From the NCBI RefSeq assembly GCF_023223525.1, contig NZ_JALPRX010000038.1, positions 1 through 64,000 on the forward strand: a stretch of 64,000 bases of DNA, in the 5' to 3' direction. Origin of the DNA: Roseomonas acroporae (GTDB lineage: Bacteria > Pseudomonadota > Alphaproteobacteria > Acetobacterales > Acetobacteraceae). Made by a program: the position numbers and the translations under genes. Numbering within the stretch: position 1 is the first letter of the stretch; every line of letters starts with the position of its first letter. Below the pieces are notes generated by a model. The model saw only the letters and a list, made by a program, of their open reading frames with translations, searched no databases and had not been told where the DNA came from. Below, in pieces: positions 27,246-35,672 of this stretch.

Positions 27246-28073
27246 ATGACCATCACCCGCCGCGCGGCGCTGCTCGCGCCCGTCTTCACCGCCCTCGCCG
27301 CCGCCGCCCGTGCGCAGGGGGCGGAGATCGGCACCGCCGCGCGCCCCTTGCGAATCGCCGGCACCGCCGGCCCGCACAGCCAGGTGCTGGAGAAGGTGAA
27401 GGAGATCGCGGCCCGCCCCGACGGCCCCGGCCAGGGCCTCGTGCTGCGCGTCATCGAGTTCAGCGACTACATCCAGCCCAACGCGGCGCTGGCGGCCGGC
27501 GACCTCGACGCCAATTCCTACCAGCACGCGCCCTTCCTGGAGCAGGCGGTGCGCGACCGCGGCTACCCGATCGTCGCCGTGGCCAAGACGCTGGTCTTCC
27601 CGATGGGCCTCTACTCGAAGCGCATCCGCTCGGTGGACGCGCTCTCGAACGGCGCGCGCGTCGCGATCCCGAACGACCCGACCAATGGCGGCCGCGCCCT
27701 GGTGCTGCTCGCCTCGAAGGGCGCCTTCACGCTGCGCCCCGGCGCCGACTTCCGCGCGACGGTGGCCGACATCACCGCCAACCCGAAGCGCCTGCGCATC
27801 GTCGAGCTGGAGGCGCCGCAGCTTCCCCGCGCGCTGGAGGAGGTGGAGCTGGCCGCGATCAACACCAATTTCGCCGTGCCCGCGGGCCTCAACCCGGTGC
27901 GCGACGCCATCGCCATCGAGAGCGCCGACAGCCCCTACGCCAACCTGATCGCCGTGCGCCGGCAGGACGAGCACGCCCCCTGGGTGCCCCGCCTCGTCGC
28001 GAGCTACCAGAACGACGAGGTGAAGGCCTTCGTGCGCGACACCTTCGGCGGCTCGGTGGTGCCCGCCTTCTGA
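27246..28073 (+). CDS. metQ: Methionine ABC transporter substrate-binding protein
   Basis: 275 residues in the MetQ/NlpA family. The signal peptide carries twin arginines (TITRRAALLAPVFTALAAAARA) and no lipobox cysteine, so it is probably a free or Tat-exported periplasmic protein. Body motifs: FSDYIQPNAALAAGDLDANSYQH, IPNDPTNGGRAL and NTNFAVPAGLNP. It completes metN-metI-metQ. A paralogue with the same motifs lies at 29813, separated by two unrelated genes. Confidence 0.93.
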   Translation: MTITRRAALLAPVFTALAAAARAQGAEIGTAARPLRIAGTAGPHSQVLEKVKEIAARPDGPGQGLVLRVIEFSDYIQPNAALAAGDLDANSYQHAPFLEQAVRDRGYPIVAVAKTLVFPMGLYSKRIRSVDALSNGARVAIPNDPTNGGRALVLLASKGAFTLRPGADFRATVADITANPKRLRIVELEAPQLPRALEEVELAAINTNFAVPAGLNPVRDAIAIESADSPYANLIAVRRQDEHAPWVPRLVASYQNDEVKAFVRDTFGGSVVPAF

Positions 28074-28086
28074 GGAAGGGCAGGCA

Positions 28087-28575
28087 GTGAGCATGGATGC
28101 TGCAACGTTCCTCGCCGTGCTGCGGAAGCTTCGCCGGCATCCCGGCCCGGCGGGGCCGGCGCCGCACAAGCCGCTCATGCTCCTGTATGCCCTGGTGCAA
28201 CTGCGGCAGCACGGACGCCATCGTATCGGCTACCGTGACGCGGATCGCGTGGTCGGGTCGTTGCTAGCACGAAATGCCTCGGCCGGTACGCGTGCCCGCG
28301 TTGCCGATCCCTTCCTGCGATTGGAAACTGACGGGATCTGGCAGGTCGAGCTCGCCGATCGTGTCGAGGTGCTTGACGGTGGCGGCAACGGCCGCCCCGC
28401 CATCCTCGCCCGTCTCGACCCGCAAGCCGGGTTCAGTGACCCGATCCTCGCCTTGCTGCGGCACTGCCCCGCTCTGGTCGACGAGGCGATCAATCAACTG
28501 CTGGACGACAACTTCCCGCAGGACGGCCATTCGGCGATCATCACCGCCCTCGGCACCGACGGCGCCGCTGGCTGA
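28087..28575 (+). CDS. Orphan DNA phosphorothioate-binding-like domain protein
   Basis: 162 residues from GTG 28087, seven bases after GGAAGG; ATG 28093 is an alternative. It resembles the N-terminal sulfur-binding domain of ScoMcrA-type HNH restriction enzymes: HKPLMLLYALVQL, DPFLRLETDGIWQV, AGFSDPILALLR, and the terminal LLDDNFPQDGHSAII. No SRA or HNH part follows; the stop is 57 bp before the glsA end on the other strand. In the family pattern as I recall it, a Tyr-Pro pair precedes FxRL; here Asp-Pro stands there, so sulfur recognition may be lost. Codon use is less GC-biased than in its neighbours, suggesting acquisition. Function not established. Confidence 0.6.
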   Translation: MSMDAATFLAVLRKLRRHPGPAGPAPHKPLMLLYALVQLRQHGRHRIGYRDADRVVGSLLARNASAGTRARVADPFLRLETDGIWQVELADRVEVLDGGGNGRPAILARLDPQAGFSDPILALLRHCPALVDEAINQLLDDNFPQDGHSAIITALGTDGAAG

Positions 28576-28632
28576 GGCGACGGGGCATCCTCCGACATGC
28601 CACCGAACGGGCCACGCCGCGTGCCAACGCTC

Positions 28633-29673
28633 TCAGTCCTCGAACAGGTTCAGCGCCGTCGCCGCCGCGATCTCGCCGATCGCGGCCTGCGCGCGCACGC
28701 TGTTGCCGAAATCGTCGAGCGGCGGCGAGAAGGCGGCCAGCGCCAGACGCCCCGGCATGCCGGCGATGATGCCGCCGCCCACGCCGCTCTTGGCCGGCAC
28801 GCCGACGCGGAACATCCAGCTCCCGGTGGAATCGTACAGCCCCGCCGTCGCCATCACCGACAGGATGCGCGGCACGTTCTCCGTCTTGAACACGCGCTCG
28901 CCGGTCGCCGGGTTCACCCCGCCGCGCACCAGCGTGCCCATCATCATGCCGAGATCCTGCGTCGTCACCGCGACCGAGCAGGCGCGGGTGTAGAGATCGA
29001 CCGTCGCGTCCGGGTCGCCTTCCAGGAATTCGCGTGCGCGCAGCAGCCAGGCGATGCCGCGGTTGCGCTGGTTGGTGTCCATCTCCGAATGGTACACCTG
29101 ATCGTTGACGTCGAGCTGCCGCCCGGCGCAGCGGCTCATGTTGCCGAGGATCCTCGACCAGCGCTCCTCCGTGCTCGCCGCCGGCACCAGGCTGACCGTC
29201 GCGATGGCGCCGGCGTTGACCAGCGGGTTCTGCGGCTTGCCGCGGTGCATCTCCAGCGCCATCACGGAGTTGAAGGGCAGGCCCGTCGCCTCGGAGCCGA
29301 CACGGCGCAGCAGCGCCTCGGGGCCGATGCTCTCCAGCACCAGCGCCATGTTGAACACCTTGCAGATGCTCTGGATCGAGAAGGCGTAGCCGACGTCGCC
29401 CGCCTTCGCCACGCCGCCGTCCGGCGCCACCGCGACGACGCCGTAGAGGTCGGAGGGCACCGAGGCGAGATAGGGGATGTAGTCGGCGTTCTTCCCCTCG
29501 CGCAGCCCAGCGAAGTGCCGGTGCGCGGCGGCGACCGCCTGCGCCACCGTGTCGGGCTGCAACGGCGCGCGGGCCCGCGCCGCGTGCCCCGGCAGCGCCG
29601 CGGCGGCGAGTCCGCCGAGCCCGGACGCCAGCAACCCGCGCCTGCCGGTTACGCCGCCCCGCGTGGTGGCCAT
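28633..29673 (-). CDS. glsA: Glutaminase A with a Tat-like signal peptide
   Basis: 346 residues. The serine-dependent glutaminase fold is shown by the SxxK pair S102/K105 in FSIQSICKVF, NPLVNAGAIATVSL, the YHSEMDTNQRN region and SGVGGGIIAGMPGRLA. It hydrolyses glutamine to glutamate and ammonia. Most GlsA proteins are cytosolic and about 310 residues; this one starts with TGRRGLLASGLGGLAAAALPGHAARA, a twin-arginine-type signal, suggesting a periplasmic location. It is on the minus strand between two metQ genes. Confidence 0.92.
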   Translation of the reverse strand: MATTRGGVTGRRGLLASGLGGLAAAALPGHAARARAPLQPDTVAQAVAAAHRHFAGLREGKNADYIPYLASVPSDLYGVVAVAPDGGVAKAGDVGYAFSIQSICKVFNMALVLESIGPEALLRRVGSEATGLPFNSVMALEMHRGKPQNPLVNAGAIATVSLVPAASTEERWSRILGNMSRCAGRQLDVNDQVYHSEMDTNQRNRGIAWLLRAREFLEGDPDATVDLYTRACSVAVTTQDLGMMMGTLVRGGVNPATGERVFKTENVPRILSVMATAGLYDSTGSWMFRVGVPAKSGVGGGIIAGMPGRLALAAFSPPLDDFGNSVRAQAAIGEIAAATALNLFED

Positions 29674-29812
29674 CCCGTCTTCTCCCGCTGTCCGAGGGTC
29701 ACGGCGGCTGCCGTCGCCGCAACGGACTGTGCCCGCCACGCAATCGCCCGCGCAAGGGCCGCCGGCACGCCTGCCCGCCCATCCCTGCCCAGCACACGAG
29801 GAACACGCTGAC

Positions 29813-30622
29813 ATGCTCTCCCGCCGCCTCCTGCTCGCCGCCCTGCCGGCCGCCGCCGCGCTGCGCCCGGCCCTCGCCCAGTCCCCCGAGATCGGCACCG
29901 CCGCCCGGCCGCTGCGCGTCGGCGTCACCGCCGGCGTCCACGCCCAGGTGCTGGAGAAGGTGCGCGACGTGCTGGGCCGCGACGGCTTCCACATCCGCAT
30001 CACCGAGTTCAGCGACTTCATCCAGCCCAACGCCGCGCTGGCCAGCGGCGACATCGACGCCAACACCTACCAGCACCTGCCCTTCCTGGAGGCGCAGCGG
30101 CAGCAGCGCGGCTACGACTTCGTGCCTGTGGGGAAGACCGTACTGACGCTGATGGCGGTGTTCTCGAAGAAGCACCGGACGCTCGCCGACCTGCCGAGCG
30201 GCGCCCGCATCGCCATCCCGAACGACCCGACCAATGGCGGCCGCGCCCTGCTGCTGCTGGCGCAGAACGGCGTGTTCCGGCTGCGCGACGGCGCCGACTA
30301 CCGCGCGACGGTGGCCGACATCACCGAGAACCCGAGGCGCATCCGCATCGTGGAGCTGGAGGCGGCGCAGATCGCCCGCGGCCTCGCCGACGTGGACGCG
30401 GCGGCGATCACCGGCAACTACGCGGTGCCGGCGGGGCTCGACCCGGTGAACGGCGCGCTGGCCAAGGAAGGGCCGGAGAGCGTCTATACCTGCCTCGTCG
30501 TGGTGCGGCGCGCCGACGCGGAGAAGCCCTGGGCGAAGCGGCTGGCCGAGGGCTACGCGAACGCGGAGGTGAAGGCGTTCGTGAATTCCAGCTTCGGCGG
30601 CGCCGTCATCCCGGGTGCCTGA
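29813..30622 (+). CDS. Second MetQ/NlpA-family binding protein
   Basis: 269 residues. The signal peptide MLSRRLLLAALPAAAALRPALAQ also has twin arginines. It shares long motifs with the first metQ: EIGTAARPLRVGVTAG, FIQPNAALASGDIDANTYQH, IPNDPTNGGRALLLL, VADITENPRRIRIVELE. It is likely a tandem duplicate that may provide a different ligand (for example another methionine isomer) to the same MetNI complex. About 45 bp before the Na/Pi gene, so they may be cotranscribed. Confidence 0.92.
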   Translation: MLSRRLLLAALPAAAALRPALAQSPEIGTAARPLRVGVTAGVHAQVLEKVRDVLGRDGFHIRITEFSDFIQPNAALASGDIDANTYQHLPFLEAQRQQRGYDFVPVGKTVLTLMAVFSKKHRTLADLPSGARIAIPNDPTNGGRALLLLAQNGVFRLRDGADYRATVADITENPRRIRIVELEAAQIARGLADVDAAAITGNYAVPAGLDPVNGALAKEGPESVYTCLVVVRRADAEKPWAKRLAEGYANAEVKAFVNSSFGGAVIPGA

Positions 30623-30664
30623 GGCGGCGCCCCGGACCGCCGAGCCGGCAGCAGAGGGCCCCCG

Positions 30665-32407
30665 ATGACGCAGCTACGCTTCCTGATCGAGCTGGCCGGC
30701 GAGGCGGCGCTGCTGCTCTGGGGCCTGCACATGGTCCAGAGCGGCATCCTGCGCGCCTTCGGCTCGCGCCTGCGCGCCGTGCTGGGCGTGGCGCTCGGCG
30801 ACCGCTGGCGCGCCTTCCTGGCCGGGCTCGGCGTCACCGCCGCGTTGCAGAGCAGCACCGCCACCGCGCTGATGGTCGGCTCCTTCTCCGCCGGGGGCAC
30901 GGTGGCGCTGGTGCCGGCGCTGGCGGCGATGCTCGGCGCCAACGTGGGCACGGCGCTGATCGTGCAGGTGCTCGCCTTCGACGTCTCGGCCGTCTATCCG
31001 GGCATGATCCTGGCCGGCGTCGTCGCCTTCCGCCGCGGCCGCATGGCGCGCACGCGCGATCTCGGGCGCGCCGCCATCGGGCTCGGGCTGATGCTGCTCT
31101 CGCTGCACCTGATGGTGGAGACGATGGCGCCGATCAGCCAGTCGCCCGAGCTGCGCGGCATTTTGCGCGTCGTGGCGCAGGACCCGCTGCCCAACCTCGT
31201 CATCGCGGCGGTGCTGGCCTGGGCGGTGCATTCCTCCGTCGCCGCCGTGCTGTTCGTGGCGACCCTGGCCGGCGCCGGCGCCATCTCGCCCGAGGCGACG
31301 GTCGCCATGGTGGCCGGCGCCAACCTCGGCAGCGCCTTCAACCCGCTGCTGGAGGGGCGGAGCCAGGGAGGGAGCCAGAAGGACGGCCGGGAAGGCGACC
31401 TCGCCGCGCTGCGCGTGCCGGTCGGCAACCTGCTGAACCGCCTGGCCGGCTGCCTGCTGATCATCCCGCTGCTCGGGCCGATCGCCGCGCTGTCGGACGA
31501 CCTCGCCTCGCCCGCCCTGCTGGTGGCGCCGCTGCATCTCGGCTTCAACCTGGCGCTCGCGCTGCTCTTCATCCTGCCGCTGCCCGCCTTCGCGCGGCTG
31601 CTGGAACGCTTCCTGCCGGAGCGCGCGGCCGGCACCGACCCGGCCGCGCCGCGCTACCTCGACGAGGCGGCGCTGGCGACGCCGCCCGTGGCGCTGGCCG
31701 GCGCGGCGCGCGAGGCGCTGCGCATGGCGGACGTGGTGGAGGCCATGCTGCGCGGCTCGCGCGACGCCTTCGGCGCGCAGGACCGCGAGACGCCCAAGCG
31801 CGTCGCCCGCCAGGACGACGTGGTGGACGGGCTGCACCGCGCCATCCACGACTACCTCGCCCGCATCCGCCGCGATTCCCTCGGCGACGACGAGACCCGG
31901 CGGCTGACCGAGATCCAGGGCTTCGCCATCAACCTGGAGCATGCCGGCGACATCGTGGAGCAGAACCTGCTGCGCAACGCCGCGCGCCGGATCAAGCGCG
32001 GCACCGCGCTGCCGCCCGCCGCCCTGGCCGAGATCGCCGCGCTGTACGACCGCGTGCTGGAGCAGCTCCGCCTCGCCGTCGCCGTGTTCATGCTGGAGGA
32101 CGCGGCCGCGGCGCGCCGCCTCGTCGCCGAGAAGGAGCGGCTGCGCGACGTCGAGACCGAGGCGGCGCGCCGGCTGGCGGAGGCGGGGGAGGGGCGCGTG
32201 GACGGCGATGCGCGGGTGCTGCTGCTCGACATCGCGCGCGACCTCAAGCGCATCGGCGCCCATCTCGCCGCCACCGCCTACCCGCTGCTGGAGCGCCTGG
32301 GCGAGCTGCGCCCGAGCCGTCTGGCGGTGGAGGAGCCGGAAGCCGCCCTGGAACTCCCGGACGGGGAGGCCGGCGCGGACATGGCACGGGAGCCGGGCCG
32401 GCCCTGA
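30665..32407 (+). CDS. Na/Pi-cotransporter family protein with PhoU-like domain
   Basis: 580 residues. The N-terminal half (about 1-320) holds the Na_Pi_cotrans repeats with the signature LQSSTATALMVGSFSAGG and the second VHSSVAAVLFVAT, each within an inverted membrane repeat. The C-terminal 200 residues are helical and PhoU-like (AREALRMADVVEAML ... INLEHAGDIVEQNLL). The family (YjbB/NptA-type) exports or cotransports phosphate with sodium. An 11-residue hydrophilic segment around GRSQGGSQKDGREGD lies in a loop. Confidence 0.9.
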   Translation: MTQLRFLIELAGEAALLLWGLHMVQSGILRAFGSRLRAVLGVALGDRWRAFLAGLGVTAALQSSTATALMVGSFSAGGTVALVPALAAMLGANVGTALIVQVLAFDVSAVYPGMILAGVVAFRRGRMARTRDLGRAAIGLGLMLLSLHLMVETMAPISQSPELRGILRVVAQDPLPNLVIAAVLAWAVHSSVAAVLFVATLAGAGAISPEATVAMVAGANLGSAFNPLLEGRSQGGSQKDGREGDLAALRVPVGNLLNRLAGCLLIIPLLGPIAALSDDLASPALLVAPLHLGFNLALALLFILPLPAFARLLERFLPERAAGTDPAAPRYLDEAALATPPVALAGAAREALRMADVVEAMLRGSRDAFGAQDRETPKRVARQDDVVDGLHRAIHDYLARIRRDSLGDDETRRLTEIQGFAINLEHAGDIVEQNLLRNAARRIKRGTALPPAALAEIAALYDRVLEQLRLAVAVFMLEDAAAARRLVAEKERLRDVETEAARRLAEAGEGRVDGDARVLLLDIARDLKRIGAHLAATAYPLLERLGELRPSRLAVEEPEAALELPDGEAGADMAREPGRP

Positions 32408-32454
32408 CGGCCGGCGCGCCGGCTCTCCGGGCGGCCGGCAGCGCCGGCGGGTGG

Positions 32455-33117
32455 TCAGGCCGGCAGCCGGACCGCCGGCGGCTCGACGTAGAGCGGCAGC
32501 GCCGCCAGCGGCGGGATGTCGCCCGCGAGGCGCCGCGCCGCCACCCGCGCCGCGTCCGCCGCGTCCGGCAGCAGCACGCCGGTTTCCGTCGCCGCGATGC
32601 CGCGCGCGCGCAGCCGCTCCGCCACCGCCGGCGCGGCGTCGCCGACCAGCGCCGGCGGCCAGCCCGCCTCGGGCAGCGCGTCCAGCGCGTGGGCCTCGGG
32701 CGGGCCGTCCGGGCTGTCGGCGCCGGGGGGGAAGCGTTCCAGGATCACCCGGCCGCGCCGGTTGTCCACCACGGACCACACCATGCGCGCCCGCCGCAGC
32801 GCCGGGGGCAGCGCCGCCGCCAGCGCCTCGCCCGTGGTCACGCCGAGGGACGGCAGCCCGGCCGAGAGGGCGATGCCCTGCGCCAGCGCCAGCGCCGCGC
32901 GCAGCCCGGTGAAGCCGCCCGGGCCGACCACGGCGGCCACCGCGTCGAGCGCGTCGGCCCGCACCCCGGCCTCGGCCAGCACGCGCCGGACCAGCGGGGG
33001 AAGGATGGCGGCATGGCCGCGCGGGCCATCGGCCGCCGCCTGCGCCATCACCGCCCCGTCGGCGAGGATGGCGGCGGAACTGCGTGCCAGCGCGGCGTCG
33101 AGCGCCAGGATCCACAT
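32455..33117 (-). CDS. tsaB: tRNA threonylcarbamoyladenosine biosynthesis protein TsaB
   Basis: 220 residues of the actin-like ASKHA fold: WILALDAALARSSAAIL at the N-terminus, then AVVGPGGFTGLRAALALAQGIALS, the hallmark of TsaB. It is an inactive homologue of TsaD that is needed, with TsaD and TsaE, for t6A37 formation in ANN-decoding tRNAs. It is convergent with the Na/Pi gene. Single gene here. Confidence 0.93.
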   Translation of the reverse strand: MWILALDAALARSSAAILADGAVMAQAAADGPRGHAAILPPLVRRVLAEAGVRADALDAVAAVVGPGGFTGLRAALALAQGIALSAGLPSLGVTTGEALAAALPPALRRARMVWSVVDNRRGRVILERFPPGADSPDGPPEAHALDALPEAGWPPALVGDAAPAVAERLRARGIAATETGVLLPDAADAARVAARRLAGDIPPLAALPLYVEPPAVRLPA

Positions 33118-33330
33118 CTCGGTCTTCCGCCTTCTTCGTCACGGCCGTGCCCCGCCGCCGCCTCGTGGCGCCGCCCCGGATGCCGCACCCGGACGCCACC
33201 CGGGGCGCCGGGAGACGGGTTCCGGGGAGGGTGCCGGGGAGGTAGCAGGGGCCGGGGGCGCCGGCGAGGGCGTCGCGCCCGCTGCCGCCGCCCTGGTTCT
33301 CTCCCCGGCGTGATGACAGGGTGCGCCGCG

Positions 33331-33891
33331 ATGATGCAACACGAGACCTTGCAGATCCTTACCGAGTCGGACGGGCTGCTGTTCGACATCCGCTACGCCA
33401 CGCCCGACAACCTGGCGGGCCGTGCCATCTACCGGCGACCCGTCGCCCTGCTGGTGCCCGAGGCGCGCCGCAGGCTGCTGGCGGCGCGGGACATGGCGGC
33501 CGCGCTCGGCCTGCGGCTGCTGGTGTTCGACGCCTACCGGCCGGTCGAGGCGCAGTGGGCGCTCTGGCACGCCGTCACCGACAAGCGTTTCGTGTCGGAT
33601 CCCCGCAAGGGCGGCGTCCACCCGCGCGGCGTGGCGGTGGACCTGACCCTGGCCGATCCCGCCGGCGCCCCCCTGCCCATGGGCACGGGCTTCGACGCGG
33701 TGACGTCGCTCTCGGCGCATGGCTGCACGTCGATCCCCGTCGAGGCGCAGCGCAACCGCGCCATCCTGCTCGGCCTGATGACGGCGGCGGGCTGGGACCA
33801 TTACGGGCTGGAATGGTGGCACTACCAGCTCTTCGAGCCGCGCCGCTTTCCGCCGCTGGCGGCCAGCGCCGTGCCGGACGGGCCGATGTAG
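33331..33891 (+). CDS. D-alanyl-D-alanine dipeptidase (VanX/DdpX family)
   Basis: 186 residues from the ATG at 33331 (tandem ATGATG; ATG 33313 also possible). The zinc metalloprotease motifs are present: His97 and Asp104 in GVHPRGVAVDLTL, then Glu161 and His164 in GLEWWHYQLF; Arg70 in FDAYRPVEAQ is the conserved substrate residue. The enzyme cleaves D-Ala-D-Ala in cell-wall recycling, or functions in glycopeptide resistance in other hosts. No signal peptide is seen, so it should be cytosolic. No van genes are near. Confidence 0.9.
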   Translation: MMQHETLQILTESDGLLFDIRYATPDNLAGRAIYRRPVALLVPEARRRLLAARDMAAALGLRLLVFDAYRPVEAQWALWHAVTDKRFVSDPRKGGVHPRGVAVDLTLADPAGAPLPMGTGFDAVTSLSAHGCTSIPVEAQRNRAILLGLMTAAGWDHYGLEWWHYQLFEPRRFPPLAASAVPDGPM

Positions 33892-34017
33892 CGGCCGCCT
33901 CGGCGGCGGGGGGCCGGCGCCGGAACCACGGCCTGCCGCATGCGCTGGAATGGCGGGCCCATGCCGTCTCCCCCCTGCCAGGGACCGGCACGCCGGGTAA
34001 AGGAGAGGAGCGAGGTC

Positions 34018-34236
34018 ATGAGCGGAAAGCCGGATCATCCCGAGGCGATGGAGCATCAGGTCGAAGGGGCGCAGCGGATCGAGCAGGCGCAGCGGAAGGG
34101 CGCGGGCGCCGCCGGCGAGCCGAAGTCCAAGGGAGGTCCCAAGGACGACCGGCACGAGATGGCGCGCACCGCCAACAAGAACATGGCCGAGCAGGACCAG
34201 CCCCGGGACGAGCAGGACAGGTCCCGGACGGGCTGA
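34018..34236 (+). CDS. Small hydrophilic, probably disordered protein
   Basis: 72 residues with no recognised domain, almost lacking hydrophobic amino acids and rich in Lys, Glu, Gln, Gly and Asp (HQVEGAQRIEQAQRKG, KSKGGPKDDRHEM). The very strong ribosome-binding sequence AAAGGAGAGGAG precedes the ATG by seven bases, which supports expression. The composition recalls small stress-related hydrophilic proteins; that is only an analogy. Confidence 0.6.
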   Translation: MSGKPDHPEAMEHQVEGAQRIEQAQRKGAGAAGEPKSKGGPKDDRHEMARTANKNMAEQDQPRDEQDRSRTG

Positions 34237-34282
34237 GGCGATCCCGCGCGGACGGCCGGGGGCGGCGGCCCGGAGGCCGTCG

Positions 34283-34392
34283 GGCGGACCCCGAGCCGTT
34301 CCGGCCCGACCGTATCGGGCCGACAACTCCAGCCTCTGCTCCGGCGCATTTTCCGAGCCGGCGAACGGGTACGCCCGGCTCGAGAACGCGCC
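34283..34392. repeat. Degenerate modular repeat pair (B and A)
   Basis: Module B-like (GAGCCGTTCCGGCCCGA, GTATCGGGCCG) is followed by a degenerate module A (GCGCATTTTCCGAGCC ... GGCTCGAGAACGCG). The remainder of the gap to 34628 has nothing recognisable. Confidence 0.7.
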
Positions 34393-34628
34393 GACGGTCC
34401 TGCGGGGGCATTCCGTTGCGGACAAGGCGGCCCCGCCGGAAGCCCCCGTGCCCGGGGCGGCATGACGGCGCGCCGCATGCTCCCGGCAGGGCGGCAACTG
34501 CCTCGGGACGAGGCAGCGGCCGCGTGGCCGGCGGTGCGGTCGGGCCTCCGCGCCGCGCGTTCGCGGGGCCGGCGCATCGCGGCCTTCCGCCGCGCCGGCT
34601 TCTCCGTCGCCGGCCGGCAGGGCGCCGC

Positions 34629-35525
34629 TCAACTGGTGCGGAACCGCATCCCGAAGAAGCCCTGGCTGCGCAGCTTCGCCCCGACGCTGCGGCGTGTCAG
34701 CCGGTACAGCCGGCCAGCGCGGCTGGCGATGGCGGGCTGGCCGAAATTGTCGGGCAGGTCGGCGACGTACGGCGCGACCCAGCGATGGAAGTTGGTGTCG
34801 GTCCGCCGCACCCTGCCGGGAGTGAGCTGCTCCAGGTGATCCCAGGCGAGCGCCTCCCACAGATGGTTCGCGTAGGCGCCCGGGGCGATCGGCCGGTCCG
34901 AGTTGAAGATCCACTCGATGTGGTCGGGCGTCCAGAGCGGCCAGAAGAAGGCCGTGTAGGGCAGCATCGTCACCTCGTCGGGATGGCGGAGCGCCAGTTC
35001 CGACGGCACCTTGACGGCATGCTCGGCCCAGTACTGGTCGCGCCCCTGGCTGCGGAACCAGCGGAATTCCTCCAGCCAGCGGCACAGGAAGGCCGAGTTG
35101 GGCTCGGCGAGGATCACGGCGTTGGCGGCGCCGAACTCGCCGTTCCGGCCCTCGCGCCCCATCACCGCGGCGTGCCCGAGCAGGTCGTCGAAGTCGCGCT
35201 GCACGAGAACGTCGGCATCGAGGTAGATGCCGCCATGCTCGATCAGGGCCTGCAGGCGCACCACGTCGGCGCGGTGGGCGACGTGGCGCAGCGGCCGGCC
35301 GAAGATCTCCTCGGGCGCCTGACGCCGGACCAGGGTGAGGTGCGGCCGGCTGAGCTCCCACCACGGTCCCGTGGGCTCGTGGGCATGGTGGAACAGGACC
35401 TGCCGGGGACGGAGATGGCGGATCGCGCTCATCAGGCAGGCGTGGTGCACGAGGCTCCACGGCTTGCCGCCGAAATCCGGAGCCATGCCGAACACGAAGT
35501 GGACGATGCGCGGTATGCGGCCCAT
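34629..35525 (-). CDS. Glycosyltransferase with DXD sugar-binding motif
   Basis: 298 residues from ATG 35525 (MGRIPRIVHFVFGM). It matches the Gly_transf_sug/capsular-polysaccharide family: IVHFVFGM at the N-terminus, RADVVRLQALIEHGGIYLDADVLV (the DXD motif) and the C-terminal TNFHRWVAP. It would transfer a sugar from a nucleotide sugar to a glycan. Its codon use is slightly less GC-biased and its upstream side is an AT-rich patch, both hinting at transfer. Neighbours do not reveal the glycan. Confidence 0.88.
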   Translation of the reverse strand: MGRIPRIVHFVFGMAPDFGGKPWSLVHHACLMSAIRHLRPRQVLFHHAHEPTGPWWELSRPHLTLVRRQAPEEIFGRPLRHVAHRADVVRLQALIEHGGIYLDADVLVQRDFDDLLGHAAVMGREGRNGEFGAANAVILAEPNSAFLCRWLEEFRWFRSQGRDQYWAEHAVKVPSELALRHPDEVTMLPYTAFFWPLWTPDHIEWIFNSDRPIAPGAYANHLWEALAWDHLEQLTPGRVRRTDTNFHRWVAPYVADLPDNFGQPAIASRAGRLYRLTRRSVGAKLRSQGFFGMRFRTS

Positions 35526-35672
35526 GGAACACTCTTGTTGTATTGTTTCAGGAACGGACTGGCCTGCCGATGATACATGACCGATGCACTGTCGTATCGC
35601 GCGAATGCGGAAAAACAGGAGAAACGAATAAAAATAAAGAGTAATCATGAAGATGTTTATATTTTTGTACAT
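35526..35672. other. AT-rich divergent intergenic patch
   Basis: About 145 bp containing runs such as GAATAAAAATAAAGAG and GTTTATATTTTTGTACATA, far less GC-rich than the rest of the window. It lies between the divergent glycosyltransferase and exported-protein genes, so it probably contains both promoters. No other feature seen. Confidence 0.75.

Noticed and set aside
33331-33891. VanX-like dipeptidase as part of a vancomycin-resistance cluster
   Set aside because: No vanH, vanA or vanS/R-like genes nearby and the producer is Gram-negative; cell-wall recycling is more likely.
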